Source of the DNA: Albula goreensis
Taxonomy: Eukaryota > Chordata > Actinopteri > Albuliformes > Albulidae
Reading direction: 5' to 3'
Length of the DNA: 64,000 nucleotides
NCBI GenBank assembly: GCA_022829145.1
Contig: CM040743.1
Coordinates: 35,319,841 to 35,383,840 of the forward strand
Shown here: positions 22,565-34,640 of the stretch, piece by piece
Position numbering within the stretch: the stretch's first letter is position 1
Layout: every line of letters starts with the position of its first letter
Translations under genes and position numbers: made by a program
Notes under the pieces: generated by a model
The model's input: only the letters and a program-made list of their open reading frames with translations
Databases searched by the model: none
Told to the model about the DNA's origin: nothing

Positions 22565-25500
22565 TTGCCAAATACATATGACAAATCCAAAATGTAGAGG
22601 CACTCTTACAGAAATAGTGACACATACACATTTCCTTCATCACTCTTCAGCAATAACATGTGTGTGACTGCATTGAAGAATAAGCGTCATACCCAGATTT
22701 CACACTGATCTGATATTGGTTTTTTAACATTTGCCGTTTTGCATCACAGTGTTTAAAAGTAAAGCTTAGGTGTTATGTTTTCTATCTGAACTTGTGATTT
22801 TTCGCTTAGCGTGCACAGCTAGAATTATTCTGTTACCTTAATCTGCTTCATTGTCAAGAGATACATTTTGGCCATTTGGATATCAGTGTTTTGGCAGCTG
22901 TTGATATGAATTAAGATTTATAAGCAAATTACACACAGTATAATTCACCTGCCAATTTATATGATTGTTACATTTAACGGCATGTACTGTATATTTATAT
23001 TATTTACACTCAGTGCGAAAAACAGTTGAAACATATTTCAATATATTTTTTCTGTAAATATTATTATTCTTGTTGGTCTTGATAAGATGCGAGTAAGAGG
23101 TTGTAGCAAAGACATCATGAAGTGAAATTCATATTTACATTTACATGTAATCAAGTAGTTTATCTAAAATTGTTCACTTTGCTTATGTATAATCATTTAT
23201 TTTACATTTATTGTATATTGAAGTCTTTAAGGTCTAGATTATAGAGGCCACTGTGCAGTGGCTCAAGATCATCTGCACTCTCTGCCCAGCTTCACTCATT
23301 CACGTTCCAAGGACGAATATGTGGTCATCGCATGGATCTCATCGGAAACTGTCTGTCTCCTCGCCCTTGCTCTTCGTCCTCTTTCTCCACCACATCCAGC
23401 TCCACCTCTCATGTGTCCTTTCTGGACCCAAAACATGTGAACTGACCCATGTCCCTTTTATCTACCCATCTAATTTTGATTCTTAGTGTGCCAACCTGAG
23501 GAAGTGTGTGCTAACTGAGTTTGAGCTGTGATGGAATGTCAATACTTTCTAAATGAGCTCATGGTGCCACCAATGATATATATTTCACAAAAAAGTCAAA
23601 AAAAAAAAATCAGGATCGTGTGTGGAAAACAGGGGAATAGTGTTTAAAGTTTTGGGAACTGGGTCTGTCTTTTGGTAGATGGCATCTTGGTTTGGGATGT
23701 CTACTTAATAGACTTGGTGACAGTGTGTGAGTGATCGAGAAGAACTGTAATTACTTCTCATTCTCTGTCATTTAATCTGTTGTAACTTGTACAGTGATAG
23801 CATGGGACTGGTTAACAAAATGCTATAAATAAAACCATAGAAATGTAACATTACAGGGAAGCGATTGCTGTGGACACTGCAGATAAGCTTCACTTCTGCT
23901 TTTCTAGGATAGGACGGATACTGGTGTTTGAGTGAAGGGTTGTCTGAAGGTTGCCTCTCCCGAAATTTGTTACTCACAAATTCCAATTTGTGAGTTTATT
24001 TTCTTGTTCCTTTGTTCTGTAAGATTTTTCTGGAAGCAATGTGAGCACAGTTGATTAACAATCAAGTTCACTGACCTGAACATGGACTCCTTACAGTTTG
24101 GTCAAAATAAGCTGTAGAGACATTTCATTATTACACTATACCAGCATGTCAGCTATTTCTATATTTGAATTGACATCGCCAAATGTCTCAACTCAATTAC
24201 TCATTAATTCCTTAACAAAGCTTTTTCTGACTGTCTGCAAATAACCTTTAAGGTTCAAACCTGCTGGGTAATAGATTCAACAAAGGCAGTTGTTTTTTAT
24301 TTTTTTTTTCTCAATGGAATCATCTCTGACTTTTCCTACAGAATGTATCTATATTATATACTGCATCCAGAATATCTCAGCACATTTTGAGTCATTGCAT
24401 GAGAAAGATATGTCCACTGGATTTGATAAACCAATTTTTTAAAAGATCTGTCTTCGGGAATTGACCATTGATCCATTGTCCACGGTTTATAAAATTGTCC
24501 CTTTTAAATATCAGTTGGGTGTGCTCCTTTTAAATGTCATGATTTTATGTGGGGATTGTTTTTTTTTTTCAATAACACATATGGAAAAAATGTATCAATG
24601 TCCTATTTCTAATTAAGAAAGGAAAGTTAATTTACAACTCACCAATGTCAAGAGTGACAGACACAACGGAAAAAGATACAACTCCTGTCAAGTAAGTAAC
24701 CAATAGAATGTGTTGAGGCAAACTTTGAAAGTAGCCCTCACTTGAATTTAAAAATTTCCTTGATGGAACCCAGGTATCAGACAGGTATCACAACAGAAAC
24801 ACATCATAATGGATGAGGCATTATGTTTTTAACATTTAAGCAAGTATTTAAATGTCATGTTTGGAGATACTTGTTAAACGTAGAACACTATCCAAGACTC
24901 TTTTTACATGGCAAGTGCAATTCAGCCTTTTTGGAATATATTTCAGTAATTATGGAATAAAGAGGTTGTGACAGATAACTTGAACATGCATGCCATGTGC
25001 TTAAATCTTTCAAAAGCTCTCCAGTATTGTGGTCCAAATGTTATGGCATGTTGTGATGGCATGCTGGCTTGAATGTGGTCTTGTGGTAAACCATGAGTGT
25101 GGAAAGACATTCTCACGTCCTGCTTGAGTTTGAGGTGGTAAAACGTCACACTTCTCACATGCGTTTGCGTCAGAAAAGAGGAAAGGGAGTAGGCGTTGTG
25201 ATAGGAAGTAGGTAAAACCATTTTTTTAACCTGTATTGGAGATACAATCAAATTGTCCTCGATGACACGGGAAAGCAGACCTGCACATCATAAACTGAGA
25301 GTGGTGGCACTGAGGAAGAGTAATAAAAGAAAAATGAAAATAGGTAGGCTTTTTCTGGCCTTCAAAATTTGATTAATGTATACTTATCCTAGAATTTTTT
25401 TGTGGAAAGTAATGCAAAATGTTCAAGCATCACACTGGCTGAAAAACAATGAGCAAAGATTATCTCTCTTCAGAATGTTAATTTGTCATCTTCATAACAA

Positions 25501-25879
25501 GTTGCTAAGGACTTTGGAGGGAATTCTGACTTAGGAGTGCTCACCTTTTTTTCTGCCGAAATAGTTACTTGGAAAATAGTTATTCGTATTCTGACCCGGC
25601 TTATATGCCCACGCCTGGCCCGCGCAGGGCAGAAAAGTAGGACAACTTATTTAGGATCTTGAATAATGCTAATTCAGCCTGGAAAATAACAAACCCCCCA
25701 CGAAAACTTGATGGCCCACTAATGTTTTTTTTTCTCAGAGGTATGTTACCTTGTAATAAAGGTGTACAACATAGCAGAGAAATTTTGAATTTTGAAAGTT
25801 GATCAGACAAATGGGTGACATAGCCATGCACAAACTCTATTTTGGAATTCACAAACTTGGGTAGTTTCTGCTAAAATTA
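22565..25879. other. Intergenic, no gene seen
   Basis: AT-rich DNA between the convergent genes 2 and 3. The first kilobase may include the gene 2 3' untranslated region. Overlapping open frames at 23253-23486 lack any domain. No transposon end was recognised with confidence. Confidence 0.5.
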
Positions 25880-25880
25880 A

Positions 25881-26300
25881 GGGCCAGGTTTACTAAAGGA
25901 TTGTGATTTTCAGGAGTAAAAGCATCCACTAAAATGTCTTGATATTAATGAGTGAATTACTAAACAGTCGCAATAGGTGAAAATCGCTATGATGGAATTT
26001 GCGGTGATTATGTCACTTATATGCGACTTTCCTCTTGATACATAGAAAAAATCTGTACATGCATATGTATAACTGGGATGAACAGGGTGGATATTTTGCA
26101 AATGAGGCCGATTAAGTATCCCATCCACTTTATTAAACCTTGCAGTAACTGCGAATCCTGTCTTTGTGTGGGACTTCTGAAAGCAGGCGTAAATTTTGTG
26201 CAGTCCAAGAATTACCATGTCTCAGTTAACATACATCAAATACTGAAATATCACACAGGTTACACAGTCACAGGATAATTGCACTATTAGAGGAACTTAA
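25881..26300. mobile_element. Probable PIF/Harbinger-like left fragment
   Basis: Begins GGGCCAGGTTTACTAAAGG, followed by CGCAATAGGTGAAAATCGC and GCAAATGAGGCCGATTAAG, which resemble ends of non-autonomous fish Harbinger elements. A possible mirrored end (CTTAGTAAATCGGTC) lies near 28519-28533. No transposase is visible. The family call is from memory of the end sequence and is tentative. Confidence 0.35.
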
Positions 26301-26576
26301 GCACCCGAAGATCGAATTCTCTGTCAGCTATGGTGATGCTGGATCTTTTCAAAGTACAGTTGTTTGGTTTATAAATGTGTTGTTCCATCATACAATGAAC
26401 AAGCATTCAGAAATAGAAAATAGACATATCACATGAATGTACAGGTTTATAGTAACCACAAATGTTGTTGCAAAGTACATCACGGCAGCTTTATTTTCAG
26501 GAATACCGCTATCTACAGTGAGAGGGTGGAACAAGAGGAATGCGTCAGCAGCACTGAAATCCAATCGGTGTTTATA

Positions 26577-28145
26577 CAGGGTTCCCACATCTCCTGGAAG
26601 ACCTTGAAATTTCGAGACTAGTTTTCCAGTCATGGAAAACACCTGGAAAATTATAAAAATTACTAAATGTCCTGGAAATATCTATGTTGTCCTGGAAAAT
26701 TTTAACCGTATTCTAGGCTATATTTTAGCTGTTCGATACGTGACTGATGGTAGGCGAAGCTGTGAAACTTCAAAGCGTTTGATCAGCGTAAACATACCAA
26801 GCTTGTTAACGTCAGCGAGAATTAGCTAGCTAGCTACAAGATCATTCAGAACGGTTCTGCATGCTGCCTTCAATCAGCTGGTATGAGACACTAATAAAGT
26901 AATGTAGGACGGTCCTGCTAGGTAGTGTTACAATATTGCTGGTTTGCTAACGTTAGCGAATATTTGCTAGCTAGCTTCCAACACAGCTATTGGCAGGTGA
27001 GCTTGTTGACATTATTTGCTAATGATGAGAGTATCCCTTAAGTGCGAACCATTGAGACAGCAAATGATACCCAGCATCAAAGCAATGCAACAAGAGGAAG
27101 ACTGGCAGAGAAGTAACGGTAGAGAAGGCTGAAATGAAACAGGTCTTAACACTTCTCACAAAGTGTGATGTGTAGCAACCACAGAAGTGTTGCTAAAAAA
27201 GAGGAAGAGGTGACTGTTTTGGATGCAACTTTGTCAGACTTGGAAAGAAAAACTTAACAGACAAAACTTACTAGACCAACTGCACTATTACATGTGCAGA
27301 ATAGGTATACAGTGAGTTGGATAGTTTAAAATCCTTTAGTCTTGTAAATTCTAGACCTGTAAATAGGTCTGCTGTATGAAGCACTTTAATTTCACGAAAG
27401 CTTACCAGTCAAATTTGAATTCTTGAGTTTTTATGTTTTTTTGTTGTATGTGTCAGTCAATTCCATTACAGTGGTTATTTGTGTGAAATAATTGAATGTA
27501 ACTTTGGAATGAAGAGGTACATTGTAATTCAGCTATATGCTTCTAGTGGTGCTTGCAACAACCCTTTACAATACCAGCTGTTAAACAATGCTCTGATAAT
27601 ATCACATACCTATGGTGTACATTATGGTGTGATTTATTGTGTTTTGAAATTATTGCAGAGGTTCAGATTAACAAATTTTGCAGATTGTTCAGGTTAATAG
27701 GGCACAAAAACAAAACAACATTTGTCAACATTTTTCATATGGGTTCATATGAGTAACTTGGAGTATAAGCCAGTCTTTGGAGTGACTATTGTAACTGCCT
27801 GAATTCCAGTGTAACATGTAACAAAAACAAGGCGGTAGTTTTTTAGGAGGGCTTTGTAAGTAAAACATATACCAGTGCTTATTATGTCTGAAAAAAAGAA
27901 GTCAGATGACCTTATTGTGCAGTATTGGGTGATGGGTGTTGCAGTTGTGAATCTGAGAGCAGACTTCACACTTCATCATGAACCCTGTATAATTACAGCT
28001 GGGGTTAAATGTGTTAATACTAGGCTCACCAGTAAATTATATGACCATTTGAGAGCAATTGCTATCCTGTATTGTCAACAAAAACTCCTGAAATGTCTTG
28101 GAAATGTCCTGGAAAATAGTTTCTTAAAAAGGATGGGGACACTTA
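26577..28145. mobile_element. hAT-like element, degenerate
   Basis: Starts CAGGGTTCCCACATC, a typical hAT-type terminus, followed by repeated CTGGAAAA/CATGGAAAA words. The far end mirrors this with TGTCCTGGAAAATAG and GGATGGGGACACTTA near 28110-28145. Inner DNA has GCTAACGTTAGC and GCTAGCTAGC palindromes common in fish repeats. It contains no recognisable transposase; a 156-codon frame from 27875 crosses the right end and has no domain. No convincing target duplication. Confidence 0.45.
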
Positions 28146-28186
28146 CATCCTTCCTGTTGTTAGACCACCAACTGTATTGTTTGCCT

Positions 28187-28535
28187 TCATGTTGTAGGAA
28201 AGCTTTTTGTATGCCACCTAACATCATGCCGTATTTTTTTACTTCCTACACTGTTCATTTTTTTAGCCCCATGCAATGCATTACTTTTGAATATGTCAGT
28301 CCAAAACTTTCTTCTCTCTGTCGGTGTTTGATTCCTATGCTGTAATACGGCATTATTCATTCTTCTTGAGGTTCCCTCACTACTTGTGCCTGGTTTCTCC
28401 ATATCCATTTGGCATCGCCTTATTATCTAGATGTATAAGCATGCCACATCTGACCTTTTTATGGGTGCCACCTACTGCGAAATGAGGCTGTTTAATTTTT
28501 TGATTGTGTAATTAGACCAAGTCTTAGTAAATCGG
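28187..28535 (-). mobile_element. Probable PIF/Harbinger-like right fragment
   Basis: A 73-codon minus-strand frame (28187-28408), rich in K, R and W, loosely resembles the Myb/SANT-like accessory protein of Harbinger elements (FWTDIFK, KKIRHDVRW). The DNA ends with TAGTAAATCGG, a possible mirror of the end at 25881. The hAT-like block would then be nested within this element. Low certainty. Confidence 0.25.
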
Positions 28536-28540
28536 TCGTT

Positions 28541-30652
28541 AATATCTTTGTGTCACAAAACAAAAAATGATGAAATGTAACTGAGCATGACAAGGGCCAG
28601 ATTCAAACCAAGAACCATGACTCAGCAGCAGCTATGTCAGCATATTACACTATAAGCACAGCATAACCAGAAAAGGCAGGACTCTAAAGAAATACTAAGC
28701 TAAGACTGTGATCGTTAGAGGACACCTTCACCAGTTTCCCTCATATCACCTTGAGCCAAGACGCCTGGTGAGATGAAAACTTTGCTTTCCCATCCCCCGC
28801 CATCCAACCCTTACCCAGGGAAAGTGGACCTGACAACAGAGCAGCGTGTGGTGCCAGCTGGCCATAGCAGGAGGATGATCCACTGCAATCAGCCCCTTTT
28901 TAACACACAGTGACAACGCTGACACAGGCTGTTAACATCTTCTCCATACAACAGGGCTGGACTTAGCAGCAATGCTAAAGCACAGAGAAGGCTAACGATG
29001 ACCATATTTAGCTTTGAGTATATGAAAGAGGAAGATGAGGTATGGGAGACATCCTGTTGCATCAACCTTCCTGTCACACAAACGGCCTCACTACCATGTC
29101 TGAAGTTACAGGGCAGTGGGCTTAATTGGTTTTTAAGAAAACAAGGTTGGTTTCTGGAAATGATGTCAATGGATAAGCTAAAATTTCCAGTGCTACACCC
29201 AGGTAGGGAATACAGCATACTGTAGGCGACAATGTGGTCTAGATTTACTAACTGTGGACCACGATGACGATGGAACACACGGTACAAACACACAGCTACG
29301 AAATCCTTCTTTGCAGTTGTGACTTACAGGAAATGCTTGTTGAGGACAATCTTCCGTACACAGGAGAAGGGCTTTCAATTCTGATTAGGGATGAAGACTG
29401 ATATTTGGGATGATGAGATTTCCCAAATGAATTCATTCCTTTCCACTGGGAAAATCAGTGCAATGAAACAGTACACTCAAAATAACCAGCAATACTTTTA
29501 TTAAAGAATAGTTTAGCCCCATTTTGGATATAGTGATGTGAAGAATGATAGCATATTTGCTGTTCATTTTACATGTACGTTCGTGCATGTAATTACATGG
29601 CAAAACAGTCAGTCAGTTTGTCATGCATGCATGATTAATTATTTTACCTCATGGAAAGTCAAAATATTTTTGACTAAACTCAGATCTTCATCAAAGTGTC
29701 ATTTAATGAGAAAGGCTAACCCCATTCATGGAAACACATGAACAAATAAGACATGCATTATTTATTCCACATAATGATTCAAAATTAAATATTCTTTTGT
29801 GCAAAAGTACAACCTTAACCCTAACCTTTGCATTCAGTAACTGTTGAGACTTTACTGAGCCGCAATGCCTTCAACTAAATATTGCCTACAACTGGGTAAG
29901 GATGTCTTGCATGTGGTGGCACAACAATATGTATGAACAATCCTCTGTGTCTTTAAATATAGTAACAATGATGATCTAAAAATTTATTTTTAGGATTTTT
30001 TTAAGTGATATTACTGTCTCTTCTCAGAAATATTGCAACATTTCCTACAGAAAATACAATTCCAGTAAATCCTCATAGAACATTTACAAGTTTTAAAACA
30101 TTAAACTGAACGACATGTAGCAACAGAAATATAAATGACAGTCATGTTTATGTGGCATATGAAATGTTACATACAAATATATACAAATGATAAAGAATGA
30201 TTAAACATTAAAAATCTAAGAGAACAATTTCACTTAAAATTTACCTAATTTATAAAAAGATACAACTTCTATGACATACAACAACAACCATATCTACAAT
30301 TAAATTATATTTCAATAAAAGTTAATAATGTGACTTAAAAGGTATTTTCTGTGTGGCCAAATGTACCTCTTGTCAGTGAGATAGATTAGGGTAGAAAACA
30401 TTAGAAAACAAGTAGGAAACATTATTATTTGAAAGTGTACTTTAAAGTTTAAATTATTGCTTTACTTTAAAACACTGTGATGCAAAATGGTAAAACAAAA
30501 CTCAATGCAGATCAGTGTGAAATTGGGGTATTACACAGTATGCTCTTCAGAACAGTCAGAAGTGTTATTGCTTAAACTGTGATTGAAGAGATGCGTACGC
30601 CTCACTATTTCTGTAAGAGTGTCTCTCCATTTGTATTTATGTATTTTGGTAA
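28541..30652. other. Intergenic, no confirmed gene
   Basis: Mostly AT-rich DNA. A minus-strand mini-frame at 28887-29000 would encode a 38-residue peptide with a strong signal-like hydrophobic start (see findings). The part next to gene 3 should include its 3' untranslated region; plus-strand TTTATT, which is AATAAA on the minus strand, occurs near 29982 and 29504. Confidence 0.45.
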
Positions 30653-32603
30653 CTATGATGAAACATGAAGTTTAATGGCAGCATATTCTGTGCCACCATT
30701 ACTTATTTCCTGTCTTTTTGTCTTGTTAACAGCTTTACTGTGAATGACAGTAGAATATGTCACTGAATCTGCATCCTTCTCCTCCGGCCCCATCACCCCA
30801 ACCTCATTTTGTCCCCTGCATTCCATATCTGCAAATTTCTTTCTTTTTCTTCTGCAGTAGATTATTACACCCACACACACTGCACAACATGTGACTATGG
30901 CAAAAACTACAATAGTGACATATTGTGACAAAGAGATACTATTGCTGAGTCCTTGGTTTTCAAGTTTATCCTCACTCTTGCCTCCTAGGTGGGGTTGTGT
31001 TGTTGTTTGGATGGTTGTGTCTGGCACTCCTATAAATAAAATACAAATCAAACAAAGCTTAACATGATGTCTGTATATGTACCCCCACCCAAACACAAAG
31101 CTCTCATGAGTGAAAGCTTTCCCAAGTGTATTACATTCTTGCTGCAGCTGCTTAAAAAGAGAAGTCAGGAGTTTTTCACCACACTCAGCTGCCTGCTAGA
31201 CACGGGTATGCCTCCAAACTCCTCTTGTCATACATTTTGCCCAACAGTCCACAAGACAAATAGAGAGCAGATTCTTCTTCACCTGAACCTCAAAGACACC
31301 ACATGCCACGTAAAGGAGGGAAACAATGATCAGTGATGCCTGAAGATGTATAAGTTCCCCCGCCAAGAAGTAAAGATAACCTATTGTCCTGCCTATGCAA
31401 ATTGTGGTCAAACTCACCTTTCACTTCACCTTGTTTTCTTGCATCACATCTGTATGGTCCAGCATCTGACTCGAAAATGCTATTTTCTACATACCATGGT
31501 GAAAAACTCCAAACCACCATAACCAAACCACCAAAAACTCCAAAACACCAAAACAAAATGTTTCTGTTTTGTGTTAAAACAAACATGGTGCAATTTTTAT
31601 TAAAATGACCCATTCTTTACAATTTCTTTACTGTGTCATAATAGGCGTAGGGATAGCAATAGTGGTTTTTGCGGTTAAGGTAATAATGATATTATATAGA
31701 TCATATTATGTTCTTATCCAGGGCAGCTTAGATGATGTCCATAGAATGGAAAATTAATTCACTCACAGAGGCCGTATATCACCCAGTGTCACAGCACACA
31801 TCATATGTAAACTGTGGTCAAACTTACCTTTCACAGAGAGTTTAATGTCTTTGAAGCTATATCCATCTACTTCACATCTGTATGATCCAGCATCTGACTC
31901 AGTGAGGTGTAAGAGGAGGACAGACAGGTTTCCAGGGGAGTCGGTGTTTAGCACCTGCAATCTGTCTCTGTATCGTGGGTCTCTTTGTGCCTCGTTCACT
32001 ATTTCAATAGTATATTCGGTGAAAAGCCATCTGAGGTGTTCAGGTTTTTCCTGTACATCAGCACAGGAGCAGGGCAGGACCACAGAGCCTCCTGTGTACC
32101 CAGTGACCTCTTCGGGTGTAGAAGACAGAATACAGCCTGCATAGAGAAAGAGACAGACAGCAGAACACTCACACTGACATCTCAACATCAGAGCCAAAAA
32201 AATAAATAAGTAAATAAATATGAATTAATAACAACGTAATACCAAAACAAACAGTAAGCTTTCTTGTGTCATAACAGGAGTAGCAATACTATTAGTGATT
32301 TCAGCATTTAATCATTGCAGCAACTTATTTTGTATATCCAAGACAGCTTAGACAATGCCCACAGAGAGAAACACAGATCACAATAGAGCATAAAATATAC
32401 ATAACAAAATATACATGTACATTAAGGTAATGATTTGAGGTCCATGAGTACACTGTTTGTCAGTATGAAGAAACGGCTACAATGTAATTGTAACCATGCT
32501 AAAGCTAATTTAATTTTTCAGTAGAACAATGACTGATAAACTCACCTGAGATTGTGTGAAACAGACTGCTGGCCATCCAGACAGAGATCAGCATAGCCAT
32601 CAT
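30653..32603 (-). CDS. Gene 3: intact ITIM/ITSM Ig-V inhibitory receptor
   Basis: Predicted 247-aa type I membrane protein, minus strand, exons 32546-32603, 31828-32136 and 30653-31029, all phase 1. The start has two adjacent ATGs (32601 and 32598); either gives a signal peptide (MLISVWMASSLFHTIS). The V-set domain spans about residues 20-122, with C42, W56 and C107, the extra pair C21/C44 and a sequon at N89. A short Thr-rich stalk precedes a cysteine-containing helix at about 159-181 and an RRKRKK anchor. The tail has an ITIM (VTYSTV, Y214) and an ITSM (TEYAAI, Y238), ending HVSS. The V domain is about 85% identical to gene 2, with differences concentrated in two loops. Intron 2 holds a decayed extra V exon (31404-31480). 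Inferred role: inhibitory immune receptor; ligand unknown. Convergent with gene 2. Confidence 0.85.
31404..31480 (-). pseudogene. Relic V-set exon inside intron 2 of gene 3
   Basis: The minus strand encodes ESDAGPYRCDARKQGEVKG followed by a usable donor (GTGAGT) and the family's conserved post-donor sequence (TTTGACCACA). Only the last strand of an Ig V domain remains, and the upstream part is unrecognisable. It shows that an ancestor had either a second V exon or a tandemly duplicated one. No acceptor is evident, so I do not include it in gene 3. Confidence 0.75.
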
Positions 32604-32669
32604 TGTTGTAGACTCCAAAGTACAAAAGACACTGATTCACTATTACTCTGTTTAAGTGGACACAGGTCT
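32604..32669 (-). promoter_or_regulatory. Conserved leader or proximal promoter of gene 3
   Basis: The minus strand holds CCTGTGTCCACTTAAACAGA and GTAATAGTGAA, matching the segment just upstream of gene 2, followed by about 30 bp of leader before the first ATG. Probably 5' untranslated region plus core promoter. Confidence 0.55.
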
Positions 32670-33109
32670 ATTGTACATATGCCGCAGGGAATGAGAGTAT
32701 CTCATTTCAGTATCTCACTTCAAAACATTCTAACAAGTAGCCATTGTGGAAAATGCATCAGGAAACAGGAAATGAGTTACAGTCACAAGTTCCCTTGAAC
32801 AGGACCTTGTCAGATGACAATAGCTTATTACAGCCAACTATGTGGTCCACATGGTACAAAAATAGCAGAGTATTCTAATGACATCTTGCAGAAGAGAGGG
32901 TTTAAAATTGTGTAGAATTACAGCAATCGCTCTGGAGAGTAGAGGTGAGAGAATACAATTAAATCTTTATTCAAAAATTAAGATGACGTTAGCCTTTGAG
33001 GTATATCAATAGATAAGAAAAAGACCGTTTTGCTTATTTTTATGTGATTTCTGAGATCATGTATATTGACGACAGTCCAGTGGGAGCCAGCACATCCAGA
33101 GATGCTACA
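32670..33109. other. Upstream flank of gene 3
   Basis: The first 60 bp (to about 32730) still resemble the gene 2 upstream flank (ACTCTCATTCCC). Beyond this nothing was recognised. Confidence 0.4.
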
Positions 33110-33850
33110 TTGTCATCTGGGTCAAACATTTTTTTCCCTCCAGGGAGGTTCCCCGAGAACTACATACCTTCAAGGGATTTTTTCTGTTTGCATTCGTACC
33201 ACCAGGAACGCTAAAGTGACATAAGCCGGCGGTTAGTATACCAACTTAATTTCTGAGCTATGCAACAAAAACAACAACAAGATGGAGGACGCTGTGATCA
33301 GAGCTGTGTGTTTGTTGTGTGTCATGGGTTTCATGGGATGTTTCTCAATACCAAGAATGCAGGTTTTGATATGCTAACTAATGCTAATGCAAAAACTACT
33401 GTCCCCACTGAACGGAATAACGCTAGCATAGCTAACGGGAACCAACTGCCAAAGTCATTGCAAACTTAATAGAATAAAAATTAGCATTGATTTAAATTGA
33501 ATGAGCAAATATTCAAATATTCAACTTTAATATTAATTGCGCATCATATTTATGTCCTCCCATGATATTATAATGCTTAATAACTGACTTGGAAAGGACA
33601 GTTATTTAGTATTATATATAAATGGCGGTTGCCGATGCTGCATTAGCTCATGTGTTGGTCCAATCAACGTACACTTACGTCACTCAAGGTTCCCAATGTG
33701 CTTGGAAAGTACCTACCCCGAAGTAGGTGCTAAAAAAGTCGATGATAGTTCCTACCTCCTGAAGTGCAAACACAATAAAAAGGGGGTAGTTCCTCCAACA
33801 GTTCTTAATACTATGAAAAAGTTCCTCCAGTCCAAAAGCACCTACTGTCA
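33110..33850. mobile_element. DNA-transposon-like repeat, family unsure
   Basis: The edges carry AGAACTACATACCTTC on the left and GTAGGTGC, AGTTCCTACC, AGTTCCTCCA words on the right, typical of a fish non-autonomous element with GTAGGAACT-type ends. An internal plus-strand start (ATGGAGGACGCTGTGATCAG) opens a short frame that soon ends. Boundaries are approximate. Confidence 0.35.
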
Positions 33851-33889
33851 GAGTCCACCAGACTGCTCTGTTTTGTCACTGGTTCATTA

Positions 33890-34640
33890 ACAACACAAGA
33901 TTCTGCAACATCTTTCTCCTTGCATATTCTCCCTTTTCAGCTTGTCGGTCGGAGGTTTATGACCGAGACCCGTACATCAGTGTTCACCACCTCCAGCGCA
34001 CGGAGGAGGTTTGATAATATGGATGATGCTTACCACGGGTGGGTAAGGCATATAAGGGTTTTTTCCTCTGCTGCCTGGCTAGGGCTAACATTTCCAGTAA
34101 TGTTGATGAGAATCTCTGATCAGACACATGATGCAGAGGCAGAATAAATGAAATTTCTTTCTGTACAAACAGTTTTTTCATTAGTTTATAATGGGAATTG
34201 TGGAAATTATTTTACCGTATTCTATGTTCTTTATCAGTTGCATATTTTACAGTACATTTACTTTGTCAGTTCATTGTACTGTAGTACATTGAGGTCATTA
34301 AAAAAAATTGTTAGTAAAAAGGTTTTGTGTCTTTATGTTGTGTTACAGTAGTATTTTGAATTGATCTCACTGTGTGTAATAACTGTTTTGTAGTGCATGT
34401 GTTTTTGATGGCTTTTGTGTGAGGACAAAGTTTGGTTTAGATATAAGATTAGGCCTACATGGTTTTGAGTTTGGTTTTGACATAGAAGTTAGGAGTTTGT
34501 AAAGATGAGCGTGCAGCTTTGAGGTGTTCCGGGGTGTTCTGCTTCTTGTGCGTTTGGTTGTGTGAATTGTGTGTAGTGTTTTGACAAAATGAGCCCTGTT
34601 TTCAAAATCGTGTGTAGGCAATCATAAAAAACTGTAATAA
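33890..34640 (+). mobile_element. 3' end of a Tc1-like (IS630/Tc1) transposase
   Basis: Translated fragments match the C-terminus of the DDE transposase of a fish Tc1-like family: FLLAYSPF (normally FLPPYSPFLN) and VYDRDPY at 33913-33975, HGWVRHIRVF at about 34036-34065, and LARANISSNVDENL at 34075-34116 before an in-frame stop. These sit in different frames, and the segment between YSPF and VYDRDPY is shortened, so the copy is frameshifted and dead. The GT-rich sequence to about 34640 (TTTTGACAAAATGAGCCCTG) fits this family's 3' untranslated region. The 5' two thirds of the transposase are absent. Confidence 0.7.

Noticed and set aside
27875-28345. 156-codon plus-strand frame
   Set aside because: It crosses the right end of the hAT-like block into another repeat, so it cannot be one gene; no transposase motif.
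29813-29826. Telomere-like CCTTAACCCTAACC
   Set aside because: Only two repeat units; expected by chance.
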